64,000 nucleotides of DNA, taken from CAWHNT01 sp963830775 (GTDB lineage Bacteria > Pseudomonadota > Alphaproteobacteria > Geminicoccales > Geminicoccaceae). Positions within the stretch are counted from its first letter, which is position 1; each line of letters starts with the position of its first letter. The translations under genes were made by a program, and so were the position numbers. A model generated the notes under the pieces. That model was not told the DNA's origin. It saw nothing but the letters and a program-made list of their open reading frames with translations, and ran no database searches. The stretch covers positions 110,903 to 174,902 of the forward strand of contig CAWHNT010000038.1 in NCBI GenBank assembly GCA_963830775.1. Direction: 5' to 3'. Shown in pieces: positions 18,927 through 28,099 of this stretch.

Positions 18927-19244
18927 ATGCTGCCTCTGTTCGAATGGGATGACCGCAAGGCAGCCGCGAACCTGCGCAAGCACGCCGTCAGCTTCGCTGC
19001 AGCCGCGCGGATCTTCAAAGGACCGGTGTTCGCAAAGCGGGACGAGAGGCACGACTATGGCGAGGATCGCGAGATCGGGATTGGCCAGAGCAAAGGCCGC
19101 ATCCTCGAGGTCGTCTTCACGCGCCGAGGCGACACGATCCGGATCATCTCGGCCTGGCCTGCCGGCCGAGATGCAAGACGAGAATATCAGGACCTACTCG
19201 CCGGACGACCTTCCCCGGGACGATACCGACTGGGCGAAGGTTGA
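18927..19244 (+). CDS. brnT: BrnT-like ribonuclease toxin (DUF497)
   Basis: A RelE-fold endoribonuclease toxin of about 105 residues. It has the family opening FEWDDRKAAANLRKHAVSF and the closing RGDTIRIISA segment. The last 18 residues extend past the usual end of the family, and the gene overlaps brnA by 74 bases, more than is usual, so a natural extension or an indel near the end is possible. The promoter and operator upstream are described separately. Confidence 0.8.
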   Translation: MLPLFEWDDRKAAANLRKHAVSFAAAARIFKGPVFAKRDERHDYGEDREIGIGQSKGRILEVVFTRRGDTIRIISAWPAGRDARREYQDLLAGRPSPGRYRLGEG

Positions 19245-19485
19245 CCGCCTGACGGACGAGGAGATCAAGGCGGCCGTCCGATCCGATCCGGATGCCATCG
19301 ACACGCCGCCCGGCTTCTGGGCTGATGCCGAGCTGCTGGTCCTACCCTCGAAGGAGCTGATCTCGATCCGCGTCGACAAGGACGTGCTCGACTGGTTCCG
19401 CTCGCTCGGCCGGGGCTATCAGACCCGGATGAACATGGTGCTCCGCAGCTTCATGGAGCACCAGCAGAAGAAGCCCGAGGCATAG
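19171..19485 (+). CDS. brnA: BrnA-like antitoxin
   Basis: A 104-residue antitoxin with an acidic toxin-binding head and a C-terminal ribbon-helix-helix domain (SIRVDKDVLDWFRSLGRGYQ followed by TRMNMVLRSFM). It neutralises BrnT and autorepresses the operon. ATG at 19171 is in the brnT reading region and begins MQDENIRTYSPDD. It is preceded by GCCGGCCGAG and no strong SD. Confidence 0.82.
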   Translation: MQDENIRTYSPDDLPRDDTDWAKVDRLTDEEIKAAVRSDPDAIDTPPGFWADAELLVLPSKELISIRVDKDVLDWFRSLGRGYQTRMNMVLRSFMEHQQKKPEA

Positions 19486-19494
19486 ACCAGCGCC

Positions 19495-20661
19495 TCAGAA
19501 GCTCGCCCGCCAGTTCTCCGTCCACATCGGCAGGAACGCGTCCGGATCGTAGGGGTGCTCCTTCGCCGCCTCCGGCCTGAACTCCCCTACCCCCAAGCCG
19601 GGACCCGTCGGGATATCGTAATGCCCCCCGCGCGGCCGCGGCGGGTTGTCGAGCAGGTCGAAGCGCAAGGGCGGCGTGTACTCGCAAAAGCTCTCCTGCA
19701 TGATGAAGTTGGTCGTGCAGGCGTCGAGCTGGAGACACGCCGCCGTCGCCACCGGCCCGAACGGGTTGTGGTAGCTCACCGGGATGTAGGCGGCGTCCGC
19801 GATGGCCGCGATCTTCTTGGCCTCCAGGATCCCGCCGACATGCATCGGATCGGGCTGGAGCACGCCCACCTCGCCCGAAGCGAGCAGGGCCTGGACGTGG
19901 TAGCGGGTATAGCAGCGCTCGCCGGTCGCGAGCCGGGTCCGGATCGAGCGCCCGATCTTGGCCAGCGCCCCCACGTTCTCGGCGTCGCACGGCTCCTCGA
20001 GCCAGTAGATGTCGCTGGGCTCCATCGCCCGGGCGATGGCGATGGCCGAGCCGGGGCTCAGCCGCCCGTGCGCGTCGATCAGCACCTCGACGTCCGGCCC
20101 CACCGCCTCGCGCACGGCTGCCACCATCTCGACGGCGCTTCTGATCGCCTTGCGGTCCGGATCGCGCCCCGAGCTGCCGAAGGGGTCGAGCTTCAGCCCG
20201 CGATAGCCCCTGGCCGCCACCTCGCCCGCGGCCTTCGCAACCTCGGCCAGGCTGGCCCCGGCCCCGTACCAGGCATTGGCATAGGCCGGCAGCCGCTCGT
20301 AGAGCCGCCCGCCCAGCAGGTCGTAGACCGGCCGCCCCAGCGCCTTGCCGACGATGTCCCAGCAGGCGATCTCGATCGCCGCCATGGCCGAGTTGAGGAT
20401 CGGCCCGCCGCGGGCGAACTCGTTGCGGAACATCTCCAGCACGAGCTTCTCGATCTGGAACGCCGACTGCCCCACCGCGACCCGGTGGCCCAGCGTCCTG
20501 ATCGCCGCCTCCACGGCCGTGGCCTGCCACTCGCAGGTGCCCTCCCCGACCCCGCTGATCCCGTCATCGGTGTGGACATGGGCGAAGACCCAGTTGCACC
20601 AGCGCGCCCCCACCACATAGGTGTCGATGCGCGTGATCCGGCAGTCCTTCCTCTCCGGCAT
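19495..20661 (-). CDS. Mandelate racemase/muconate-lactonising (enolase superfamily) enzyme
   Basis: A 388-residue enolase-superfamily enzyme, probably a sugar-acid dehydratase or an epimerase. Visible active-site elements: LKLDPFG near the first barrel strand, LIDAHGRLSPG, WLEEPC, TGERC as metal ligands and catalytic acids, and VSYHNPFGPVAT with the catalytic His. The DAHGR pattern resembles galactonate dehydratase-type enzymes more than classic mandelate racemase. ATG at 20661 is two bases after the stop of the upstream binding-protein gene, so it is the last gene of the importer operon and likely acts on the imported acid or a product of it. Confidence 0.85.
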   Translation of the reverse strand: MPERKDCRITRIDTYVVGARWCNWVFAHVHTDDGISGVGEGTCEWQATAVEAAIRTLGHRVAVGQSAFQIEKLVLEMFRNEFARGGPILNSAMAAIEIACWDIVGKALGRPVYDLLGGRLYERLPAYANAWYGAGASLAEVAKAAGEVAARGYRGLKLDPFGSSGRDPDRKAIRSAVEMVAAVREAVGPDVEVLIDAHGRLSPGSAIAIARAMEPSDIYWLEEPCDAENVGALAKIGRSIRTRLATGERCYTRYHVQALLASGEVGVLQPDPMHVGGILEAKKIAAIADAAYIPVSYHNPFGPVATAACLQLDACTTNFIMQESFCEYTPPLRFDLLDNPPRPRGGHYDIPTGPGLGVGEFRPEAAKEHPYDPDAFLPMWTENWRASF

Positions 20662-20663
20662 GC

Positions 20664-21779
20664 TCAGAGCCGCCCCATGATCGCACCCATGTCGACCGCC
20701 TGGTACTCGGGCGCCAGCGCGAACGCCTCCGCGTCCGCCTGGACCCGCCCGCCGTCGAAGCCGTTGGCGGCCGCCACATAGTCGTTCTTGCACACGTCCT
20801 GCGCCCGGATCGGCTTGCTGACCTGGCCGATCTTGTGGATCAGGTCGAAGAAGAACTGCCACTGCGCCATGTCGTGGCTGCCCCAGCCCTGCCGCGTCCC
20901 CCAGGGCCCGCGGAAGACCTTGGCCAGCTGCATCATCGATTCGGTGGCGATCTCGGGCCGGAGCGTGCTGGCAAGGGCGGGGAACTGCTCCATCACGATC
21001 TGGGTCGCCGCGCGCGGGTTGTGCTCCCCGAACTCCAGCCCCATGGCCCAGCCGCGCAGATACTGCTCGTAGATCGGCCGCCGGCCCGGATCGTCGAAGT
21101 CGCTGCGCCGGATGACGAAGCTGTTGGCCGGCAGCTTCGAGAACTCGTATGGCAATAGATAGTCGAACGCGAGCCCCTGCCCGGTCCACTGCGCCCGCAG
21201 CCCCTCCCACGACAGCGCCGCATCGCCCCGCCCCTGGAGCAGCGCCTGCCCCCACAACGCACCGGCTTCCGCATACTGCACGCTCGCCGGATCGACCCCG
21301 AGCTGCGCCAGCTCCGGATCGCAGATCGACTTCCATCCGATCGAGCCCAGGAGGATCGTCTTGCCCGCAAGCTCGGCCGCACTGGCCGGCTTCCTGCCCT
21401 TCTGGAACGCGAAGCTGAAGACGTCGTAGGCACCCATGTGCCAGACCGAGACCAGCGGGATGCCCTGCTCCAGCCCCAGCGAGAACACGCCAGGCGAGGG
21501 ATAGCCCATATCGGCCTGGTCCTGGTCGACGAGCTTGATCGTCGCCGTCGCCTCCATCGGCCCGGGCTCGAGCGTGGTCGTGAGGTCCCCGAAATAGCCG
21601 AACCTCCGCGCCACCCAGTAGGGATAGTCGTCCAGGACCTCGATCGTGCCGCGCGGGCTCACCCACCGCACCGCCCCCATCTGGGCCTGCGCCGGGCCGG
21701 GGGTCATGGTCATGGCCACGGCACCGGCCGCCGTGACCTCCAGGAACCGGCGGCGCGCGAAGAGGGCTGACGTCTCCAT
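20664..21779 (-). CDS. NMT1-like periplasmic binding protein, Tat-type signal
   Basis: A 371-residue solute-binding protein of NitT/TauT-type importers. The N terminus has an RRR motif followed by a hydrophobic stretch (FARRRFLEVTAAG), typical of twin-arginine export, with cleavage after AQA. Body motifs such as GPMEATATIKLVDQDQADMG fit the NMT1 fold. ATG at 21779. It is the third gene of a four-gene operon (ATPase, permease, binding protein, enolase). Confidence 0.85.
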   Translation of the reverse strand: METSALFARRRFLEVTAAGAVAMTMTPGPAQAQMGAVRWVSPRGTIEVLDDYPYWVARRFGYFGDLTTTLEPGPMEATATIKLVDQDQADMGYPSPGVFSLGLEQGIPLVSVWHMGAYDVFSFAFQKGRKPASAAELAGKTILLGSIGWKSICDPELAQLGVDPASVQYAEAGALWGQALLQGRGDAALSWEGLRAQWTGQGLAFDYLLPYEFSKLPANSFVIRRSDFDDPGRRPIYEQYLRGWAMGLEFGEHNPRAATQIVMEQFPALASTLRPEIATESMMQLAKVFRGPWGTRQGWGSHDMAQWQFFFDLIHKIGQVSKPIRAQDVCKNDYVAAANGFDGGRVQADAEAFALAPEYQAVDMGAIMGRL

Positions 21780-21809
21780 CTCCCTACCTCCTTTCTTGGG
21801 GCCCGAGGC

Positions 21810-22670
21810 TCAGGCCTCCCAGCCGGCCCAGCGCTTGCCGAGCCAGTAGAACAGCACGTAGATCGATATCCCGATCGCCGCGAGAATCAGAATGCAGGCG
21901 AAGAACTGCGGCATCTGGATCAGGGAGCTGTAGTAGGTGAGCCGGTTGCCGAGCCCGAAGCTCCCGCCCACCATCTCCGCCCCCACGGCGGTCAGCAGCC
22001 CGAAGATCGAGCCGATCATCAGCCCGACGATCACCATGGGCATCGCCATCGGGATCCGGATCTTCATGAAGATCTGCAGCGTGCTGGCGCCGAAGCTCCG
22101 GGCCAGCGCGATCTTCGCCAGATCCGTCCGCCGGAAGCCCGTGGCCGCGTTGATCATCACCATGGGCCCGCTCGCCAGCGCCACGGCGATGATCCTGGGG
22201 CTGTAGCCGAAGCCCAGCTTCAAGATCAGCAGCGGCACCAGCGCCAGCATCGGCGTGGTGACCAGGAGCAGGATGTAGGGGGCGATGATCTTCTCGACCA
22301 ACGGGAACTGGGTCACCACCGCCGCCAGCAGGAACCCGGTCGAGGCCCCGATCGCGAACCCCGCCAGCAGCTCGACCAGCGTGTGCCCGACATGCGGTGC
22401 GATCAGGTGGAAGTCCTTCACCAGTGCGCCCACGACCTGGCTCGGCGTCGGCATGATGTAGACCGGGACCTGGAACCAGCGCAGCAGCAGCTCGGTCCCG
22501 CCGACGATCAGCACCGCCACCAGCAGGACCGCCGCCCACTCGGCCCCGCCACGGATCAGCCCCAGGGTCGAGGTGACGCCCGACCAGTTCGAGAGGTCGA
22601 CGGTCTCGGCAGGCCCATGATGCTCGAAGCTGGGGATCGTGTCCTTGAGCTCGCGATCGACCGTGGCCAT
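21810..22670 (-). CDS. NitT/TauT-type ABC permease
   Basis: A 286-residue inner-membrane permease with about six helices. The EAA loop is seen as FRRTDLAKIALARSFGAS followed by TLQIFMKIRIPMAMP, the docking site for the ATPase. ATG at 22670 lies three bases after the ATPase stop. It completes the only importer in the window that has all of its parts. Confidence 0.88.
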   Translation of the reverse strand: MATVDRELKDTIPSFEHHGPAETVDLSNWSGVTSTLGLIRGGAEWAAVLLVAVLIVGGTELLLRWFQVPVYIMPTPSQVVGALVKDFHLIAPHVGHTLVELLAGFAIGASTGFLLAAVVTQFPLVEKIIAPYILLLVTTPMLALVPLLILKLGFGYSPRIIAVALASGPMVMINAATGFRRTDLAKIALARSFGASTLQIFMKIRIPMAMPMVIVGLMIGSIFGLLTAVGAEMVGGSFGLGNRLTYYSSLIQMPQFFACILILAAIGISIYVLFYWLGKRWAGWEA

Positions 22671-22673
22671 CCG

Positions 22674-23465
22674 TCAGGCTGCCCTCGCCGCCGGCCGGTG
22701 CTCGATCGTGGCCTTGATCGCCGCCACCAGCTCGACGAAGTGCGGCTGCGTCTGCACGGCCACGGACCGCGGCCTGGGCAGGTCGATGTCGAACACCTGC
22801 GTCAGCCGCCCCGGCCTGGCCGACATCACGAAGATCCGGTCGGCCAGGAACACGGCCTCCGGGATCGAGTGGGTGATGAAGACGACCGTCTTCCCGGTCT
22901 CCAGCCAGATCTGCTGGATCAGCAGGTTCATCTCGTCCCGCGTGAAGGCATCCAGCGCCCCGAACGGCTCGTCCATCAACAGCAGCGAGGGGTCGACCGA
23001 CAGTGCCCGCACGATCGCCGCCCGCTGCTGCATCCCGCCCGACAGCTCGCGCGGATACTTGCTCTCGAACCCCTTGAGCCCGACCTCGGCCAGGAGCCGC
23101 TCGATCCGCGGCCGGTCCACCGCCTGGCGCCTGATCTCGAACGGCAGCTCGATGTTCCGTGCGAGGTTGCGCCACGGCAGCAGGTTCGCCTCCTGGAACA
23201 CCATGGCGATCTGCGGATGCGGCCCCCGCACCTCCTGCCCGTCCAGCAGGATGCGGCCCGAGCTCAGCCCGTGCAGCCCCGCCATCGACCACAGCAGCGT
23301 CGACTTCCCGCAGCCCGACGGCCCGATCACGCAGACGAACTCGCCGCTGCGCACCTGCATCGAGAACCGGTCGAGCGCCTGCACCCGGCCGGTGCGGGTC
23401 TCGTAGTGCTTGCTCGCCTGCTCGACGGCGAGCTTCACCGCCTTGCCGCTGCCCTCCGGCACCAT
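22674..23465 (-). CDS. NitT/TauT-type ABC importer ATPase
   Basis: A 263-residue ATPase of the SsuB/TauB class. Walker A GPSGCGKST, the Q-loop in VFQEANLLPWR, the ABC signature LSGGMQQRAAI, Walker B LLLMDEPFGALD and the switch His in FITHSIPEAV are all present. ATG at 23465 follows GGAGGTGG. First gene of the operon with permease, binding protein and enolase-superfamily enzyme. Confidence 0.93.
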   Translation of the reverse strand: MVPEGSGKAVKLAVEQASKHYETRTGRVQALDRFSMQVRSGEFVCVIGPSGCGKSTLLWSMAGLHGLSSGRILLDGQEVRGPHPQIAMVFQEANLLPWRNLARNIELPFEIRRQAVDRPRIERLLAEVGLKGFESKYPRELSGGMQQRAAIVRALSVDPSLLLMDEPFGALDAFTRDEMNLLIQQIWLETGKTVVFITHSIPEAVFLADRIFVMSARPGRLTQVFDIDLPRPRSVAVQTQPHFVELVAAIKATIEHRPAARAA

Positions 23466-23620
23466 CAGAGCCCGCCACCTCCCGCATCCACCAGCGACCT
23501 TCCCCGACCGCCGGCACAGCGTCAAGGCCGGCGCCGGAGGAGAATAAGGCCGTCGCGCCAGTTCCCATCGTAGGTGCAAAATCCTTGCACTTCTTGGAGG
23601 CATGCGCTATCTCGTCCCGC

Positions 23621-24362
23621 ATGCGCCCGATGCTCGCCACCGCCCACTACGCCACCCGCAAGGGCCTCAACCGCCCCTTCGCCCGGGTCACGGCCCGCAC
23701 CGCCGCATGGGCCAGAAGCTCTCCATGGGCCTCACGCCCAGCCCAGGTCGCCCGCCTCGAAGGCATGGCCTCGGCCGACGTCGAGACCCTCGTCGCCGAG
23801 CCCGAGTTCAAGGCCCTCATCGACGGCTACAACACCCTGCACGCCATGCCCGAGGACGAGCAGCGCCGCATCCTCACCCAGCTCGCCCGCCACCTCCTGA
23901 TGGAGGCGACGGCGCTGGGCGACGTGCGGGTGGCCATGTTCATCCTGCTCCAGGAGCGCATGGGCAAGGACCCGGCCCGCACCCTGGCCGATGGCGTGAT
24001 CGCCGCCAACAGGCGCGCCGCCCAGCCGGCACCGGCCCCGCGCTCACCCAGCCCCTCGCCGCGCGCGCCTCGCCCGTCCGACGATCCCGACCTGCGGACG
24101 ATGCAGCGGGTGGAGAGCCGCCTGCGCGGCGAGCTCCAGCAGGAGCATGCGGCGGTCCACGCCGCTGTGGCGGCGGACGAGGCTCCTCCCGTTGAGGAAG
24201 CAGCGCCCCGAGCCGGAGCCGCCCCAGCGGCAGCGCCGCTCGCCTCGGCCTTCCTCGACCCCGGTCCTCAGCGACTACCAGAGCCGCGCCATCGAGGCCC
24301 TGCTCCTGCTGAAGAACGCGGCACCCGACGAGCAGCCGACGCCGCGGGCGCAGGCGCCCTAG
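23621..24362 (+). pseudogene. Hypothetical protein with one +1 frameshift
   Basis: About 246 residues once one base is removed from a CCCC run at 24259-24262, which joins LASAFLDP to VLSDYQSRAIEALLLL. It has a helical middle (LARHLLMEATALGDVRVAMF), an Ala/Pro/Ser-rich linker and a helical tail. I do not recognise it. The start is uncertain: ATG at 23621, 23630 and 23765 are all in frame; there is no clear SD. Divergent from the importer operon. Confidence 0.55.
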
Positions 24363-24441
24363 CTGAGCCGGTCACCACGCCTCCGCTTGAAGGCCAGCCC
24401 CCGCCGCGCCATGACTGCGCTGATCGGCAGGGGGGTGTGCG

Positions 24442-25533
24442 ATGGCGAATCCAATCCGGATCCTGGTCGTCGGCGTCGGCAACATGGGCCAGAGCCATGC
24501 CCTCGCCTATGACAAGCTGGACGGCTTCGAGATCGTGGGCCTGATGAGCCGTACGATCCGAAGCAGCCGCGAGAAGCTCGCGCCTGCGCTCCAGCGCTAC
24601 CCCGTCTTCGACGACTTCGAAGCGGCCTTGCGCGAGACCCGCCCCGACGCGGTCTCGATCAACACCTATCCCAACACCCACGCATCCTACGCGCTGCGGG
24701 CGATGGATGCCGGCTGCCATGTCTTCATGGAAAAGCCGATCGCCACCACGATCGTGGATGCCGAGGCCGTCGTCGCCAAGGCCCGCGCCACCAACCGCAA
24801 GCTCGTCCTCGGCTACATCCTCCGCGTCCATCCCGCCTGGGCCAAGCTGGTCGAGCTCGGCCGCACGCTCGGCAAGCCGCTCGTCATGCGCATGAACCTG
24901 AACCAGCAGTCCTCGGGCCCCGCCTGGACCTGGCACAAGAACCTGATGGAGAGCCTCACCCCCATCGTCGACTGCGGCGTCCACTATGTCGACGTGATGT
25001 GCCAGCTCACCCGCGCCAAACCCGTCCGCGTCCACGGCATCGGCGCCCGGCTCAGCGCCGAGACCAAGGTCCAGAACTACGGCCACCTCCACGTCACCTT
25101 CGACGACGGCTCGGTCGGCTGGTACGAGGCCGGCTGGGGCCCGATGATGTCCGAGGTCGCCTACTTCGTGAAGGACATCGTCGGCCCCAAAGGCTGCGTC
25201 TCCATCGTCATGAAACAGGACGGCACCACCGAAGCCGCCGCCGACAAGCTCAGCGCCTCGGCCGACATCGACCAGCACACCAAGACCAACGCCCTCAAGC
25301 TCCACCACGCCGACATCGACCCCGCCAACAACTTCACCCGGCCCGACGAATGGATCGACATGTCGGACGAGCCCACCCACCAGGAACTCTGCGACCGCGA
25401 GCAGGCGTGGTTCCTGAAGACGATCCGCGAGGACATCGACCTCAGCGAGAGCATGGACGACGCGGTGAACTCCTTGCGGATCGTGCTGGCGGCGCAGCGA
25501 AGCATCGACGAGGGGCGGGCAATCGAACTCTAA
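24442..25533 (+). CDS. Gfo/Idh/MocA-family NAD(P)-dependent oxidoreductase
   Basis: A 363-residue sugar or inositol dehydrogenase-like enzyme. The Rossmann motif VVGVGNMGQSHA opens the protein, and the conserved EKP signature is present in HVFMEKPIATT near residue 97, with the HYVDVMCQL segment in the catalytic domain. ATG at 24442. Its position beside the enolase-superfamily operon suggests a shared sugar-acid pathway, which is inference. The precise substrate cannot be read from sequence. Confidence 0.85.
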   Translation: MANPIRILVVGVGNMGQSHALAYDKLDGFEIVGLMSRTIRSSREKLAPALQRYPVFDDFEAALRETRPDAVSINTYPNTHASYALRAMDAGCHVFMEKPIATTIVDAEAVVAKARATNRKLVLGYILRVHPAWAKLVELGRTLGKPLVMRMNLNQQSSGPAWTWHKNLMESLTPIVDCGVHYVDVMCQLTRAKPVRVHGIGARLSAETKVQNYGHLHVTFDDGSVGWYEAGWGPMMSEVAYFVKDIVGPKGCVSIVMKQDGTTEAAADKLSASADIDQHTKTNALKLHHADIDPANNFTRPDEWIDMSDEPTHQELCDREQAWFLKTIREDIDLSESMDDAVNSLRIVLAAQRSIDEGRAIEL

Positions 25534-25606
25534 GGAGGCTTCGCTAACGCCGCCTTAAGGTGGATGGCTGCATATGCCCACCACGGGTCCATGAGGATGG
25601 TGGTGG

Positions 25607-27220
25607 ATGGGCGAGCCGCAGCAGGTCGAGCGTTATGTCGCCTTTGCGTTTGCGGCCGCGGATCTCCTGCTTGAGACCGACGCTCGCGGATGTATCGGGT
25701 TTGCTGCCGGTGCTGCCCAGGGTTTCGCAGGCTGTGAGGCCGAAGCGCTTGTCGGGCGGCAGCTCGAAGAGCTTGTGCGCCCGGCGGACCGTACCCTCGT
25801 GACCGTGATGCTGGAGCGGGTCGAGCCGCGCGTGAGGGTCGGCCCCGTTCTGGTCGGCAGTGCCGGCGATGTCGGGCAGGCCCGGATGGCGGCGCTGAGC
25901 CTCGGTCCCGAGGGAGCCGTGCGGATTACCCTCAGCGATGTCGGTCCATCCGGCTTGGCCGGTCCGGGCCGCGATCCAGCGACGGGGCTGCTCGACCAGG
26001 AGAGGTTCGTCGCCCTCGCGGAGCAGGCCCTGGCAGAGCCTTGCGCGAAGGGCTCGGCCGAGCTCTCCTTCTTCCGTTTTGATGGCGAAGGCTGGGCTCG
26101 CCGGCTCGACGCAGCGCTGCCGCGCGTCGCCGCCATCCTCCGCCTCGCGTCGCACGGCGGTGAGGCGGTGAGCCAGCTCTCCCCCGGACGCTTCGCCCTC
26201 CTGCATGAGCCGGGTGGGCGTGCTGCCCGCCTCGAGGCTGAGCTGCGGGCCGTCCCGGGTTGTGGCGAGCTGAAGGTCACCCGTTCCACATTGCGCCTGC
26301 ACGACGCTGCCCTGAGCCCGCAGGAGGCTTCGCAGGCGCTGCTCTTCGCGCTCGGGACTTTCGCCGCTGGAGGGGCCGAGCCGGGCTTTCGTACGCTCGA
26401 CGAGGCGCTGGCCCGCCGGCTCGAAAGCACCGTGCAGCGCATTGGCGAGGCGCGGCGACTGATCGGACAGGCCTCGTTCGGCCTGGTGTTCCAGCCGATC
26501 GTGCGCCTCGCCGACCGGAGCCTGCACCATGTCGAGGCCCTGGCCCGGTTTGCGGACGGCCGTGAGCCCGCCGAGTTCATCCCGTTCCTGGAGAATGTCG
26601 GGCTGGTTGCCGAGCTCGACCTCGTGGTCGTACGGATGGCGCTGGCCACGCTCGGAGAGCTGCGGGCAGGGGGCGGCACGGTGCCGATCGCCGTCAACAT
26701 CTCCGCCCGCTCGCTCGAGAGCGACTCCTTCCTGGCCGCCCTTCGCCGCACCTGCTCCGGAGCCGGGCGGCTTGCGCGCCAGCTGCTGTTCGAGATCACG
26801 GAGACCGCCGGCATCCGCGACCTGGAGCGGGCAGCCTCGGTCGTAGGCGGTCTGCGCCAGGATGGGCACCAGGTCTGTCTCGACGATTTCGGCGCCGGTG
26901 CCGCCGCCTTCCACTACCTGCGGGCGCTGACGGTGGACTATGTGAAGCTGGACGGCGCCTACACGCGCGGCCTGCTGGTCAACGCTCGCGACGCCTCGAT
27001 CCTGCGCACCATGGTCGACCTGTGCGCCAGCTTACGCGTGCGCACCATCGCCGAGATGATCGAGACGGAGGATCAGGCTGGAGCGCTCGCGGGCCTGGGC
27101 ATCGAGCTCGGCCAGGGCTGGCTGCTGGGCCGTCCGCGGGCATCGCCGATCATGGCGCCACAGGCAGGACCCCAACCGCGGATGGCGAGGCGACAGGGCG
27201 CTCGCGAGCAGTGGTGCTGA
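25607..27220 (+). CDS. EAL-domain cyclic-di-GMP phosphodiesterase with PAS-like and degenerate GGDEF parts
   Basis: A 537-residue soluble signalling protein. Residues 1-110 resemble a PAS sensor, 125-275 a degenerate GGDEF (DPATGLLDQERF at the start, but SPGRFALL where GGDEF should be), and 285-515 an EAL domain. The EAL residues are intact: E310 in VEALAR, N364 in NISARSL, E396 in FEITET, D426-D427 in LDDFGAG, K447 in YVKLDG, E483 in AEMIE and Q503 in GQGWLLG. It should hydrolyse c-di-GMP, with the GGDEF part possibly regulatory (for example GTP binding). No membrane segment. ATG at 25607 after GAGGATGG. Confidence 0.9.
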   Translation: MGEPQQVERYVAFAFAAADLLLETDARGCIGFAAGAAQGFAGCEAEALVGRQLEELVRPADRTLVTVMLERVEPRVRVGPVLVGSAGDVGQARMAALSLGPEGAVRITLSDVGPSGLAGPGRDPATGLLDQERFVALAEQALAEPCAKGSAELSFFRFDGEGWARRLDAALPRVAAILRLASHGGEAVSQLSPGRFALLHEPGGRAARLEAELRAVPGCGELKVTRSTLRLHDAALSPQEASQALLFALGTFAAGGAEPGFRTLDEALARRLESTVQRIGEARRLIGQASFGLVFQPIVRLADRSLHHVEALARFADGREPAEFIPFLENVGLVAELDLVVVRMALATLGELRAGGGTVPIAVNISARSLESDSFLAALRRTCSGAGRLARQLLFEITETAGIRDLERAASVVGGLRQDGHQVCLDDFGAGAAAFHYLRALTVDYVKLDGAYTRGLLVNARDASILRTMVDLCASLRVRTIAEMIETEDQAGALAGLGIELGQGWLLGRPRASPIMAPQAGPQPRMARRQGAREQWC

Positions 27221-27235
27221 AGGTGCTGCCGGCGC

Positions 27236-28099
27236 CTATCCCTTCACCGCCCCGAGCGTCAGCCCGCGCACGATGTAGCGCTGGGCCAGCAGCGCGATCA
27301 GCACCGGCGGGATGATGGCGGTCATCGCCCGCACGCCCATGAACCAGAACTGGACGCCGCGGGTGTCGATCGCACCCGCGATGTGGACCGGCACGGTGAG
27401 CGCGTTCTGGCTGGCGATGGCGACGGCGAAGAGGAACTCGTTCCAGCAGAAGGCGAAGATGATGAGGCCGGTGGCGGCCATGGTGGGGGCGGCGAGCGGC
27501 AGGGCGATGCGCCAGAAGGCGCCCCAGTAGGTGGTGCCGTCGACCAGGGCCGCCTCTTCCAGCTCGACCGGGAGGTCGAGGAAGGTCTGGCGCATGATGA
27601 CGACGACGAAGGGGAGGACGAAGGTGGCGTTGATGAGGATCAGCGCCAGGTGGGTGTCGAGGAGGCCCAGGGTGCGCATGACGAGGTAGAAGGGGATCAC
27701 GGTGGCGACCGGGGGCAGGACGCGCTGGGAGAGGAACCAGACCGTGATGTCCCGATTGCGCCAGCGGCGGAACTCGAAGCGGGCGATGGCATAGGCCGCG
27801 GGCGTGCCGAGGACCAGGGCCAGGAGCGAGGCCGAGACGGCGATGATGGTGCTGTTGGTCAGCGCCTTCAGGGTCTCGGGCGTGCCGACCTGGTCGGTCC
27901 AGTTGTCGAGCGTGGGCTCGAAGTTGAGCCAGGGGATGCCCAGGCCCGCCACCGTGAAGGTGTCGATCGGGTTGCGCAGCGAGGTCGAGAACGCCCAGTA
28001 GAGCGGGAAGACGAACAGCAGCGCCACGCAGATCGCGAGCAGGGTAAGCGCCGCATCCTTGAAGGAGCCCCTGCGCCGGGCCGGCGCCGCATCAGCCAT
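27236..28099 (-). CDS. Carbohydrate ABC permease, MalG-like
   Basis: A 287-residue permease with six helices; the EAA loop is ELEEAALVDGTTYWGAFWRI followed by ALPLAAP. ATG at 28099 overlaps the stop of the MalF-like gene by eight bases, so the two are translationally coupled. It forms the membrane heterodimer of a sugar importer whose ATPase is not in this cluster. Confidence 0.9.
   Translation of the reverse strand: MADAAPARRRGSFKDAALTLLAICVALLFVFPLYWAFSTSLRNPIDTFTVAGLGIPWLNFEPTLDNWTDQVGTPETLKALTNSTIIAVSASLLALVLGTPAAYAIARFEFRRWRNRDITVWFLSQRVLPPVATVIPFYLVMRTLGLLDTHLALILINATFVLPFVVVIMRQTFLDLPVELEEAALVDGTTYWGAFWRIALPLAAPTMAATGLIIFAFCWNEFLFAVAIASQNALTVPVHIAGAIDTRGVQFWFMGVRAMTAIIPPVLIALLAQRYIVRGLTLGAVKG

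Noticed and set aside
18927..19244. A frameshift inside brnT
   Set aside because: The frame covers the whole family domain; only the tail is longer than usual, so no break was called.
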